Shown here piece after piece: positions 45,611 to 54,557 of a stretch of DNA of 64,000 bases. The notes under the pieces were generated by a model. It made no database searches. It had not been told where the DNA came from and saw only the letters and a program-made list of their open reading frames with translations. The translations under genes were made by a program, and so were the position numbers. The stretch is from Lachnospiraceae bacterium XBB2008 (GTDB lineage: Bacteria; Bacillota; Clostridia; Lachnospirales; Lachnospiraceae), in NCBI GenBank assembly GCA_900102235.1, contig FMVL01000015.1, positions 1 through 64,000 on the forward strand. The letters run 5' to 3'. Each line of letters begins with the position of its first letter. Position 1 is the first letter of the stretch.

Positions 45611-45787
45611 ATGAAGAGTAAAATTGAAGAATTAGAACAAACACGAACTGAAATCAAACAGTTATGCAAAGATGCTACCAATCTAGCAAAACTGGCAATC
45701 AAGTTGAAGTTAGTGGTGGATTTATTGGAGGAAGATTCAGGTAATCTAGATAAGGATAAGGCTAGAGATATTATCGATGATCTGTAG
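45611..45787 (+). CDS. small coiled-coil protein, 58 aa
   Basis: An ATG at 45611, four bases after the relaxase stop, opens 58 codons ending TAG at 45785-45787. The product (MKSKIEELEQTRTEIKQL, then ATNLAKLAIKLKLVVDLLEE) is a charged helix with a heptad-like pattern. It is the third gene of the mobilization operon. No family recognised; ribosome site is weak, so translation by coupling is likely. Confidence 0.6.
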   Translation: MKSKIEELEQTRTEIKQLCKDATNLAKLAIKLKLVVDLLEEDSGNLDKDKARDIIDDL

Positions 45788-45795
45788 GATAGGCA

Positions 45796-45915
45796 TATAT
45801 GAATAGAACATATACATAATCGATGTGTAAGTGGGGTGCTGGGAAACGTCAGACGCTGAGCTGGCCTGTTCCACATAAGGCACCCTCTGCACATGAAAGT
45901 ATCTCTATTCATATA
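45796..45915 (+). ncRNA. candidate structured RNA with closing 12-bp stem
   Basis: TATATGAATAGA (45796-45807) pairs perfectly with TCTATTCATATA (45904-45915). Inside, ATGTGTA/TGCACAT and GGGTGC/GCACCC stack to a second long stem; the centre holds GGGAAACGTCAGACG, which can form a small hairpin. An intrinsic terminator starts four bases downstream. No open frame with a ribosome site lies in it. It could be an independent small RNA or the 3' end of the mobilization transcript. Strand is given as that of the terminator. I do not recognise the motif. Confidence 0.55.
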
Positions 45916-45918
45916 AAG

Positions 45919-45954
45919 TCTCAGGGAGTTAAACTCCCTGAGAACTCCTTTTTC
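45919..45954 (+). terminator. terminator after structured RNA
   Basis: TCTCAGGGAG/CTCCCTGAGA with loop TTAAA, followed by ACTCCTTTTTC. Confidence 0.85.
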
Positions 45955-46009
45955 TGTCCAAAATAGTTTATAATTCTTCTGTAAGTTTTTTTGTATATCG
46001 GTGGTAACG

Positions 46010-46366
46010 ATGGCAATAATTGAAGAATTTGACACGGTTTTGATTATACGTATCAATATGCAGGGTACGACCATCTTTAGAAATCCTGCCGATGGGCGCT
46101 GGTTAGTTAGTTGCATTAATGAAAACGCTTCAGAGGAAGCGGAATGCAAATATACACTATTCGCGTGTTCGGAGGCTGATCTGCAATTGGTTCATAAAGG
46201 CTCCGAAGAAGGTGACTCTTTTGAAACCATCTATGATTTATCTCCAAGTCAATATGAAATCATAAAGGGGTTTAGGTCTTTATCGGATGAACGAAAGAAA
46301 GAGTTCATGGAAATGATTTATGAGAACATGGCTGATATTTCAATAAAACTGGATCAGCTGTCTTAG
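46010..46366 (+). CDS. hypothetical protein, 118 aa
   Basis: ATG at 46010 with a weak GGTGG upstream (a GTG at 46001 is an alternative). The product is acidic, beta-rich at first (IIEEFDTVLIIRINMQGTT) and helical at the end (LSDERKKEFMEMIYENM). No family recognised. It ends 25 bp before the PD-(D/E)XK gene and is probably in the same unit. Confidence 0.6.
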   Translation: MAIIEEFDTVLIIRINMQGTTIFRNPADGRWLVSCINENASEEAECKYTLFACSEADLQLVHKGSEEGDSFETIYDLSPSQYEIIKGFRSLSDERKKEFMEMIYENMADISIKLDQLS

Positions 46367-46391
46367 TGTAGAAAAAGAGGGATAATAGTGC

Positions 46392-46907
46392 ATGAAAAAG
46401 GAACAGTTTACATCATGGCACGTAGGAGTAGCAGCGGAAGCAATAGCTGCTGCACAATTTGCGAGGTGCGGAGTAGCAGTTTCAGTTCAATATGGAGCGG
46501 ATCAGCCAGAATATGACTTAGTAGTGGTCGAGGGCGATCAAATTCTTAAGGTTTCTGTAAAGGGAAGCAAAGATGGAGGTTGGGGATTAACTCAATCGTA
46601 TAAAAAGGGCAGAGATTATCATGAAGCTACCCAAGCCTGGTTGGAGGCTCATGGAAAGAAGACTATCTTCTGTCTTGTCCAATTCAAAGGAGTTGAGCTT
46701 GGAGAAATGCCACGAGTTTATCTAGCCACTCCATCAGAAATTGCCACTGTTCTTGATTCGTCAAGAGCAGGGAATGGTGACACGATCTTGCATGAGTATA
46801 AAGAATGGTCAGATAAGGGTGTCGCCGCAGGAACAATAGATCAGATACCTTCTTCCTGGGTGTTTTCAGAAGAAAGACTCCGAGAAATGCTTGATAAACA
46901 TAGTTAA
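46392..46907 (+). CDS. PD-(D/E)XK nuclease-fold protein
   Basis: The 171-aa protein has the core of the restriction-endonuclease-like fold: Glu in VGVAAEAIAAAQFAR, Asp in PEYDLVVVEGD and VSVKGSKD as the xVK strand. This arrangement resembles DUF4365/Holliday-junction-resolvase-like proteins. GGGATAATAGTGC precedes the ATG. It lies 150 bp before the type I restriction operon and might be part of the defence cluster. It has no second domain and is likely a nuclease or a DNA-end-binding protein. Confidence 0.75.
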   Translation: MKKEQFTSWHVGVAAEAIAAAQFARCGVAVSVQYGADQPEYDLVVVEGDQILKVSVKGSKDGGWGLTQSYKKGRDYHEATQAWLEAHGKKTIFCLVQFKGVELGEMPRVYLATPSEIATVLDSSRAGNGDTILHEYKEWSDKGVAAGTIDQIPSSWVFSEERLREMLDKHS

Positions 46908-47060
46908 TGTCGCATTGAATGCATTCTTTATCCAAATCAAGAGGTAAAAAACTCAATCATATTGAGAGTAAGTTTAAAGATAAGAGTCCGTAATATGGGC
47001 CAGTATGTCTGATATGATAAGTAAGTAACGTAAACAACAACAGAAGAAAGAGAGTGTGAA

Positions 47061-48677
47061 ATGGCTGTAGATACTAAAAAGGAGCAGGAAAGAGACGAAC
47101 TTCATCGTGCTATATGGGCAATCGCTGATGATCTAAGAGGTGCAGTAGATGGGTGGGACTTTAAGAACTACGTTCTTGGAACTATGTTTTACCGCTATAT
47201 ATCAGAGAATTTGACCAATTATATCAATCAAGGTGAGGCTGAAACAGGCAATACCTCCTTTGATTATGCGAAGCTGTCAGACGATGAAGCCGAAGAAGCA
47301 AGAGAAGGTCTTGTTGAGGAAAAAGGGTTCTTTATCCTGCCCAGTGAACTGTTCTGCAATGTAAGAGCAGGCGCTAATAGTGACACAGCCACATTTACTA
47401 ATACAGAAGGTCAGAGGGTCAGTGTTAAGGATAACCTGAACGAATTATTGGAGAAAGTGTTCAGAGATATAGAGGATTCAGCAAAAGGAAGCCAATCAGA
47501 AGGTGACTTTGCGGGCTTGTTTGATGATTTTGATGTCAACAGCAACAAGCTGGGAGCTACAGTAGCAAAAAGGAATGATAAGCTAACTAAACTGCTTAAT
47601 GGAGTGGCTGATATGAACCTTGGAGATGTAAAGGGACATGATATCGATGCCTTTGGTGATGCTTATGAATACCTAATGACCATGTATGCCAGCAATGCAG
47701 GAAAATCAGGAGGAGAGTTCTTCACTCCCGCTGATGTATCTGAACTGCTTACAAGACTTGGTACGGTAGGAAAGACACAGATTAACAAGGTATATGATCC
47801 TGCATGCGGGTCCGGATCGCTACTTCTTAAGGCTGAGAAGGTGCTTGGCCGAGATGCAGTAAGGAATGGATTCTTCGGTCAGGAGATCAATATAACCACC
47901 TATAACCTTTGCAGGATCAATATGTTCCTACACGATATAGGGTTTGAGAAGTTCGATATTGCCTGTGAGGATACTCTTATATCTCCTCAGCACTGGGATG
48001 ATGAGCCATTTGAACTGATAGTATCTAATCCTCCATACTCAATAAAATGGGCAGGAGATGAGAATCCTCTGCTTATCAATGATCCAAGATTTGCTCCTGC
48101 AGGTGTGTTGGCACCCAAGAGTAAGGCTGATATGGCATTCATAATGCATAGTTTGGCTTGGCTTGCACCTAATGGGACTGCTGCTATAGTCTGCTTCCCT
48201 GGTATCATGTACAGGGGAGGTGCAGAGCAGAAGATTCGAAAGTATCTGGTAGATAATAACTTTGTAGACTGTATTATCCAGTTGCCCAGTAATCTGTTCT
48301 TCGGCACATCTATTGCTACCTGCATCATGGTAATGAAGCGTGGTAAAGCGGACAGCAAGGTTCTGTTTATTGATGCTACCAATGAATGCATTAAGGTCAC
48401 GAACAACAATAAACTCACCGAGGACAATATAAAGAAGATCGTTGATGTATTCAGTAAAAGGGAAGAACTCCAGCATTTCTCACATCTGGCATCTTATGAT
48501 GAAGTAGTAGAGAACGATTACAATCTGTCTGTATCTACATATGTTGAAGCAGAGGATACTCGTGAGAAGATAGATATAGTGAAGCTTAATGCAGAGATTG
48601 AAGAAATCGTTAAAAGGGAAGATGAACTACGTGCAGCTATCAAAGATATCATAGCGGAAATCGAGGTGGATGCATGA
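47061..48677 (+). CDS. hsdM: type I restriction-modification DNA methylase, HsdM
   Basis: The 538-aa enzyme has the N-terminal helical HsdM domain (DELHRAIWAIADDLRG, then FKNYVLGTMFYRYIS) and the N6-adenine methylase core: SAM motif I DPACGSGSLLLKAE and motif IV SNPPYS. Near residues 205-230, LMTMYASNAGKSGGEFFTP is the family signature. It transfers a methyl group to adenine in both half-sites, in a complex with HsdS. It ends in an ATGA overlap with hsdS, so the two are translated together. Strong resemblance to the EcoR124I class (type IC). Confidence 0.96.
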   Translation: MAVDTKKEQERDELHRAIWAIADDLRGAVDGWDFKNYVLGTMFYRYISENLTNYINQGEAETGNTSFDYAKLSDDEAEEAREGLVEEKGFFILPSELFCNVRAGANSDTATFTNTEGQRVSVKDNLNELLEKVFRDIEDSAKGSQSEGDFAGLFDDFDVNSNKLGATVAKRNDKLTKLLNGVADMNLGDVKGHDIDAFGDAYEYLMTMYASNAGKSGGEFFTPADVSELLTRLGTVGKTQINKVYDPACGSGSLLLKAEKVLGRDAVRNGFFGQEINITTYNLCRINMFLHDIGFEKFDIACEDTLISPQHWDDEPFELIVSNPPYSIKWAGDENPLLINDPRFAPAGVLAPKSKADMAFIMHSLAWLAPNGTAAIVCFPGIMYRGGAEQKIRKYLVDNNFVDCIIQLPSNLFFGTSIATCIMVMKRGKADSKVLFIDATNECIKVTNNNKLTEDNIKKIVDVFSKREELQHFSHLASYDEVVENDYNLSVSTYVEAEDTREKIDIVKLNAEIEEIVKREDELRAAIKDIIAEIEVDA

Positions 48678-49939
48678 GTAAACTGAACGATTTATTAAAT
48701 GAACTGTGCCCTGATGGGGTGGAGTATAAGGCTTTGTCAGATATGTTTATTCAGTTGAGAGGAATGTCTGGTGTAAAAAACAAATGGGCTGAAACTGGCA
48801 ACTGTAGGTTCATAGATTATATGAATGTATACAAAAAGATAGTTGTGGATGTTAATGATTTGCCATTTGCTACGGTAGAAAAACAAGAACAGACTGTCTT
48901 AAAAAAAGGAGATGTATTATTCACTGCGGCATCTGAAACACCGGATGAATGTGCATTAGCTGCAGAAATTGAAGGAGACATTGAAGATGGGATATTTCTT
49001 GATGACCATTTGTTTGGACTCAGGATAAAGGCTGAACTAAACGGATTATTTGCTACAGGATACCTGAAGTATGCTTTTCGAAGCTTGTACTTTAGAACCA
49101 TTGTTAACAAAGTTGTCCGCGGTGCTACTAGGCATTACATAGCCAAAGCTGATTTTATGAAGCTAAGCATTCCTGTACCTCCTCTGGAGGTACAACGTGA
49201 AATAGTCCGCGTGCTGGACTATTTCACTTTACTCACAGCAGAGCTTACAGCAGAGCTTACAGCAGAGCTTACAGCTCGTAAGAAACAGTATGAATACTAT
49301 AAAAATATGCTATTTGACATTGATGAAGTGGAATATAAGAGAATTGGAGATTTTACAGATGTATTTTCAGCATCGCGAGTTCATAAGGAAGAATGGACAA
49401 ATCAAGGAGTTCCATTTTGGCGGTCTAGTGATTTGATTTCGTTTTTCAATGGAGTTGATAATCCTCGAGGGAAAGCATTTATATCATATGGATTATACGA
49501 AAAACTGGCAGCAAAATCAGGGAAGATTCATAAGGATGACATTTTGATTACAGGTGGTGGAACCATAGGAATACCTTATTTGGTTCCGAATGATGATCCT
49601 ATGTATGTGAAAGATGCTGACTTGCTTTGTATAAAAAATAATACCACGGTTATTTCTAAGTATTTATATCATTATTTTTTATCAGAAGAGTTTAGGTCAT
49701 ACTTGAACAGTATTACACATGATGCAACGATAGCTCATTATACCATCACGCAAATTAAAGAAACGCCAGTACCTGTACCAAGCATTGATTTGCAAAAGAA
49801 AATCGTTGGAGTACTAGATAGATTTGATATTTATACAAAGGATATTTTATGCGGATTGCCAGCGGAGATTAATGCAAGACAAAAACAATATGAATACTAC
49901 AGAGACAAGTTGTTATCATTTAAGGAGTTAGGAGCATAG
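48674..49939 (+). CDS. hsdS: type I restriction specificity subunit, HsdS
   Basis: The 421-aa protein has two target-recognition domains, each ending in a conserved helix: the first in LEVQREIVRVLDYF leading to RKKQYEYYKNMLF, the second in LQKKIVGVLDRF leading to RQKQYEYYRDKLLSF. Each reads one half of a split DNA site. Between them three perfect copies of a 12-bp unit code TAEL, so that the spacer between the half-sites can change by slippage, as known for EcoR124I/EcoR124II. The next gene starts two bases after its stop. Confidence 0.95.
   Translation: MSKLNDLLNELCPDGVEYKALSDMFIQLRGMSGVKNKWAETGNCRFIDYMNVYKKIVVDVNDLPFATVEKQEQTVLKKGDVLFTAASETPDECALAAEIEGDIEDGIFLDDHLFGLRIKAELNGLFATGYLKYAFRSLYFRTIVNKVVRGATRHYIAKADFMKLSIPVPPLEVQREIVRVLDYFTLLTAELTAELTAELTARKKQYEYYKNMLFDIDEVEYKRIGDFTDVFSASRVHKEEWTNQGVPFWRSSDLISFFNGVDNPRGKAFISYGLYEKLAAKSGKIHKDDILITGGGTIGIPYLVPNDDPMYVKDADLLCIKNNTTVISKYLYHYFLSEEFRSYLNSITHDATIAHYTITQIKETPVPVPSIDLQKKIVGVLDRFDIYTKDILCGLPAEINARQKQYEYYRDKLLSFKELGA
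49235..49270 (+). repeat. three 12-bp repeats in hsdS coding for TAEL
   Basis: ACAGCAGAGCTT occurs three times in tandem at 49235, 49247 and 49259, followed by a partial ACAGCT. In frame it gives TAEL x3. In EcoR124I and EcoR124II, two and three copies of the same tetrapeptide change the length of the non-specific spacer recognised. Confidence 0.95.
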
Positions 49940-49941
49940 AT

Positions 49942-50613
49942 ATGAGTAAAAAAGGCTGCATTTATATTCTCACAAATCCTTCATTCAAGGATTATGTCAA
50001 GATTGGTTATGCCAGCGATATGGAGAGAAGGCTTAAGGAACTCAACAGAAGCGAGTGCATACCTTATGCTTTTCGCGTCTATGCTACTTATGATGTTGAG
50101 GAAGATCTAAGCGATAAGAAGGTTCATAGCATCATTGATCAGTTGAACCCTAATCTTAGAGCAATAGATGAATTTGATGGGAAACCCAGGGTACGTGAAT
50201 TCTACGAGATGACTGCGGAAGAAGCGTTTGGACTTCTTGAAAACATAGCTGCTATCAGCGGAACGAAAGACAGACTTCATAAGTATAACCCCAAGGGACA
50301 TGAGATAACTGATGAGGAAAGGGCAGAAGAAGCCAGTGCTGATCGAATTGAACGTAGAAGTCCATTTTCTTTTGAAAAGTGCCATATTGGTGTGGGAGAG
50401 GAACTTGAATTCTATAAGCGACCAGATATAAAAGCATATGTCAATGATGATAGGACTATCAAGTTTAATGGTACTGTTACATCATTATCAGCTTCAGCTC
50501 AGATGATAGCCAATATGGATCATCCAGTACAAGGGACCATCTACTGGTACTATAAGGGAAGATCATTAAAAGAAATCAGGAACGATCTTGAGGAAAAGGG
50601 TGAGTATAAATAA
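49942..50613 (+). CDS. GIY-YIG/T5orf172 protein with RAMA-like domain
   Basis: The 223-aa protein begins GCIYILTNPSFKDYVKIGYASDMERRL, the T5orf172 form of the GIY-YIG nuclease fold (the second motif is VKIG). The C-terminus reads KFNGTVTSLSASAQMI and GTIYWYYKGRSLKEI, matching a DUF4357/RAMA-like domain linked with modified DNA recognition. It is encoded between hsdS and hsdR with a two-base gap and a one-base overlap, so is a firm part of the operon. GIY-YIG Arg and Glu residues are only partly visible; activity is unproved. Confidence 0.85.
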   Translation: MSKKGCIYILTNPSFKDYVKIGYASDMERRLKELNRSECIPYAFRVYATYDVEEDLSDKKVHSIIDQLNPNLRAIDEFDGKPRVREFYEMTAEEAFGLLENIAAISGTKDRLHKYNPKGHEITDEERAEEASADRIERRSPFSFEKCHIGVGEELEFYKRPDIKAYVNDDRTIKFNGTVTSLSASAQMIANMDHPVQGTIYWYYKGRSLKEIRNDLEEKGEYK

Positions 50614-53600
50614 TGCCTTATTTCAATATTGTTGCGGCGACAAATGAGAATACGGTTGTTACAGAGTACGAACCTGTGAAGGCACGTTCTGACAGTTATC
50701 AGAGCGAGGCAGAACTTGAAGAAGAGTTCATCAGGATGCTGTCTGAACAGGGATATACATATCTTTCCATCCATAAGGAGAAAGATCTGGTTGATAACCT
50801 GCGCATAAAGCTTGAAGAACTTAATGGTTTTAGCTTTTCTGACAATGAATGGAACAGATTCTTTTCTGATGCAGTGGCAAACCCTAATGAGCATATCGTA
50901 GAAAAGACCAGGAAGATACAGGAGGACTATGTCCAGGTACTTAGGCGTGATGATGGGTCATCCAAGAACATTACCCTGATAGATAAGAAAAACATACACA
51001 ACAATAAGCTCCAAGTCATCAATCAGTATGAAGTCAGCCAGGAAGAAGGCGCCAGACATGATAACAGATATGATGTTACGATTCTTGTGAATGGGCTTCC
51101 GCTTGTACATATAGAGCTTAAGCGCCGTGGTGTAGCCATAAGAGAAGCATTTAACCAGATTAACAGATATGAGAGGGACTCCTTCTGGGCAGGCTGCGGA
51201 TTGTATGAATATGTGCAGGTATTTGTTATCTCTAATGGTACAAACACCAAGTATTACTCTAACAGTACGAGGTTCAATGCCATCAAGGACGCCAATTCAG
51301 GCAAGACTAAAAAGGAAAAGACTAGCAATAGTTTCGAGTTCACATCATTCTGGGCAGATGCAAATAACCGTATAATCCCTGATCTTATTGATTTCACCAG
51401 GACTTTCTTTGCAAGACACACTATTCTAAATATCCTGACCAAGTATTGCATATTCACTTCTGAGAACATGCTCATGGTCATGCGTCCTTATCAGATCACA
51501 GCAACCGAAAGAATACTGAATCGTATAGAGATAGCAAACAACTATAAGAAGTATGGTTCTATCGAGGGTGGTGGGTATATATGGCATACAACTGGCTCTG
51601 GTAAGACTCTTACCTCGTTTAAGACTGCCAGACTAGCATCAAACCTGTCATATATAGACAAGGTATTATTCGTCGTAGACAGGAAAGATTTGGATTATCA
51701 GACCATGAAAGAATATGACCGTTTTGAAAAAGGCGCGGCCAACAGTAATACTTCTACGACTATCCTGAAGAGACAGTTGGAGGATGATAACTGCCACATC
51801 ATCATCACAACAATCCAGAAATTGTCTACGTTTATCAAGAAATATCAAGGTCATCAGGTGTTCGGTGCCCATGTAGTCATCATTTTCGATGAATGTCATC
51901 GTTCTCAGTTTGGTGATATGCATGCAGCCATAGTGAAGAACTTCAAGAAATACCATATATTCGGCTTTACAGGTACTCCTATATTTGCTGCAAACACTGG
52001 CGCAGTAAGGAATCCGCAGTTTTTTACCACTGAGCAGACGTTTGGTGATCAGCTTCATACGTACACCATAGTTGATGCCATAAATGATAAGAATGTCCTT
52101 CCTTTCAGGGTTGATTATATAAAGACCATGGATATGGAGGATGACATCACTGATGAAATGGTGTGGGATATCCAACGTGAAGAGACCTACATGGCTCCAC
52201 AAAGGATATCATTGGTAACTCAGTATATCCTGGATCACTTTGACCAGAAGACTTACCGCGGTAATAAGACATATGTATATAACGCACTTACCAATATCTC
52301 GGAGGTGGCTTCTGCTGCCAATGGTAAGGTCGAAGAGATCAAGCGTAAACAGCGTCTTAGTGGGTTTAACTCCATATTCGCCGTATCAAGCGTGAATATG
52401 GCCAAACTGTACTATCAGGAATTCAAGAAACAGATGGAAGCGGATCCTGCGAAGAAACTTAGGATTGCTACCATATATAGTTATGGCGTGAATGAGGAAG
52501 AGGCTGATGGAATCCTTGATGAAGAGAATCCTGAGGACACTTCCGCGCTCGATCAGAACTCTAGGGATTTCCTGGAAGGTGCTATCAAGGACTATAACGA
52601 ACTCTTCCACACGAATTACAGTACTGATGGGGATAAGTTCCAGAATTACTATAAAGATGTATCTCTTCGCATGAAGAATAAGGAACTGGATCTTCTGATA
52701 GTTGTAAATATGTTCCTCACTGGCTTTGATGCCACCACACTCAATACGTTGTGGGTTGATAAGAACCTGAAGATGCATGGACTTATCCAGGCATTCTCAA
52801 GAACTAACCGCATCCTTAACAGTATTAAGACCTTTGGGAATATCGTATGCTTCAGGAATCTGCAGAAGCGTGTGGATTCTGCCATATCACTGTTTGGCGA
52901 TAAAGATGCAGGTGGAATAGTACTGCTTAGAAGCTTCAAAGACTATTACTACGGTTATGTTGGTGATGATGGGGTTCCAAGACCTGGTTATACAGACCTT
53001 ATGAAGGATCTGAATGACAAATTCCCTCTGACAGAGCCTAGAATAATAGGAGAACAGAATCAAAAGGACTTCATTGCTTTGTTCGGGTCTATTCTTCGTA
53101 TGCGAAATCTTCTTGCATCTTTTGATGAGTTTGCTGGAAAAGAACTTATCACAGAGAGGGATCTTCAGGATTACCTTGGAAGATACCAGGATCTCAGAGA
53201 AGAGTGGAAACATATACGAGAGCGGGGAGAGAGCACAGATATAATAGATGATATCGTGTTTGAGATTGAACTGATCAGACAGATAGAGATTAATATCGAT
53301 TATATCCTTATGCTCGTAAAGAAGTATCATGACAGTCATGGCGAGGACAAGGAAGTTCTGATAACCATCCAAAAAGCCATTGATGCCAGTCCTGAACTCC
53401 GGAGTAAAAAGGCTCTTATTGAGAGCTTTATCAATGGAATCAATGATATGGATGATGTTATGTCTGAGTGGCACGATTATGTTGTGAAAATGCGTGAGAA
53501 AGACCTGGAGATCATCATAGAAGAGGAAAAACTGAAGCCTGATGAGACAAGAAAGTTCATAGACAACGCCTTTCGTGATGGTGAGATCAAGACCACTGGA

Positions 53601-53741
53601 ACTGATATAGATAAGATCATGCCACCTGTATCGCGATTTGGCGGAGGAAGATCTACCAAAAAGCAGGGCATTATAGCTCGCCTTATAGCATACTTCGAGA
53701 AATTCTATGGTGTAGGAGTAAGCGAGTCTTTTATTAAATGA
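50613..53741 (+). CDS. hsdR: type I restriction endonuclease subunit R
   Basis: The 1042-aa protein has an N-terminal PD-(D/E)XK nuclease (DVTILVNGLPLVHIELKRRG, Asp and ELK), SF2 helicase motifs (Walker A WHTTGSGKTLTSF near residue 325, DECHRSQFGD, FGFTGTPIF) and a helical C-terminal assembly region. It translocates DNA and cuts far from the site. Its length is close to the roughly 1,040 residues of EcoR124I HsdR. Its start ATG shares one base with the previous stop. No frameshift or stop is seen, so the operon appears complete. Confidence 0.96.
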   Translation: MPYFNIVAATNENTVVTEYEPVKARSDSYQSEAELEEEFIRMLSEQGYTYLSIHKEKDLVDNLRIKLEELNGFSFSDNEWNRFFSDAVANPNEHIVEKTRKIQEDYVQVLRRDDGSSKNITLIDKKNIHNNKLQVINQYEVSQEEGARHDNRYDVTILVNGLPLVHIELKRRGVAIREAFNQINRYERDSFWAGCGLYEYVQVFVISNGTNTKYYSNSTRFNAIKDANSGKTKKEKTSNSFEFTSFWADANNRIIPDLIDFTRTFFARHTILNILTKYCIFTSENMLMVMRPYQITATERILNRIEIANNYKKYGSIEGGGYIWHTTGSGKTLTSFKTARLASNLSYIDKVLFVVDRKDLDYQTMKEYDRFEKGAANSNTSTTILKRQLEDDNCHIIITTIQKLSTFIKKYQGHQVFGAHVVIIFDECHRSQFGDMHAAIVKNFKKYHIFGFTGTPIFAANTGAVRNPQFFTTEQTFGDQLHTYTIVDAINDKNVLPFRVDYIKTMDMEDDITDEMVWDIQREETYMAPQRISLVTQYILDHFDQKTYRGNKTYVYNALTNISEVASAANGKVEEIKRKQRLSGFNSIFAVSSVNMAKLYYQEFKKQMEADPAKKLRIATIYSYGVNEEEADGILDEENPEDTSALDQNSRDFLEGAIKDYNELFHTNYSTDGDKFQNYYKDVSLRMKNKELDLLIVVNMFLTGFDATTLNTLWVDKNLKMHGLIQAFSRTNRILNSIKTFGNIVCFRNLQKRVDSAISLFGDKDAGGIVLLRSFKDYYYGYVGDDGVPRPGYTDLMKDLNDKFPLTEPRIIGEQNQKDFIALFGSILRMRNLLASFDEFAGKELITERDLQDYLGRYQDLREEWKHIRERGESTDIIDDIVFEIELIRQIEINIDYILMLVKKYHDSHGEDKEVLITIQKAIDASPELRSKKALIESFINGINDMDDVMSEWHDYVVKMREKDLEIIIEEEKLKPDETRKFIDNAFRDGEIKTTGTDIDKIMPPVSRFGGGRSTKKQGIIARLIAYFEKFYGVGVSESFIK

Positions 53742-53870
53742 ATAGTCAAGGATAGGAATATGGCAAGGGATAATGAATAATACGGATGCGCGAGCAAAGA
53801 AATTGTTATAGATGAACTGATTTTTAATTGAAATATAGACCAGTAATAAAATGTATTTGAGGAATTATAG

Positions 53871-54557
53871 ATGAGTGAAATAGACAGCGAATTATCTGAA
53901 TTTAATGAAATGATTAAAAAGATGATTAATGAGATGGATCAGGATAGTTATGATTTATGCTTTTCTAGTATCCATGAAGAATTGGGATTTGAGGTCATAC
54001 CTAAAGAGGATATTCGAAGGATAGATTTCATTGAAAAAATAATTGACTCTGTATTATATGATGTTTATATCTTGGAGATTCTGCACGGTGAAATAGATGC
54101 TATAGAGTATTATTCATCGATTTTGTGGTTTTATTTTTTCTGTCACATCAAATGCGCTGAAAATAGCAGGGCAGAACAATATAAACTATTAGCAGAAGCA
54201 AAAATAAGATCCATCAGAAATGAAAAGGATAAATATACGAGTTTGATTGATATAGTTATGATTTTTTTGGCTTTATTCAGGGAGTATTCTCAGAATGGAT
54301 ACAATAAGGAGGTTCTGATAAAGGATATAAAACTTCGTATATATCGAGAAGATATTGATGTGATCGAATGGCTTTATCAAAAAGGTTCAATTTCAACTGT
54401 GATAGGCAGACAAATAGACAAAAACGAAAAGAAACTAGGAATGGAAAAGTTTTATTCTTATCATAATAGTGGGATTTTTTATGTATTAACCGTAGTAATC
54501 TATTGCCACTTGCTCAGTGAATGTGGCTATTTTGTAGAGGAAGAAGAACATGCCTGA
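53871..54557 (+). CDS. unknown protein, first gene of two-gene cassette
   Basis: The 228-aa acidic protein starts at the ATG after TTGAGGAATTATAG. It is helical with three hydrophobic patches (SSILWFYFFCHIK, DIVMIFLALFREY, FYVLTVVIYCHLL) that could be buried helices or weak membrane contacts. No motif recognised. It overlaps the next gene by 8 bp, so the two are co-translated. AT-rich composition suggests horizontal origin. Confidence 0.7.
   Translation: MSEIDSELSEFNEMIKKMINEMDQDSYDLCFSSIHEELGFEVIPKEDIRRIDFIEKIIDSVLYDVYILEILHGEIDAIEYYSSILWFYFFCHIKCAENSRAEQYKLLAEAKIRSIRNEKDKYTSLIDIVMIFLALFREYSQNGYNKEVLIKDIKLRIYREDIDVIEWLYQKGSISTVIGRQIDKNEKKLGMEKFYSYHNSGIFYVLTVVIYCHLLSECGYFVEEEEHA

Noticed and set aside
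45796..45915. Riboswitch, tmRNA or known ribozyme for the structured RNA
   Set aside because: No hammerhead, twister or tmRNA core is visible and the next gene starts beyond a strong terminator, so I leave the class open.
49235..49270. Short tandem repeat as CRISPR or VNTR in non-coding DNA
   Set aside because: It lies in frame in hsdS at the known TAEL position.
52887..53474. Minus-strand frame of 195 codons
   Set aside because: Antisense to hsdR, which is continuous and motif-complete.
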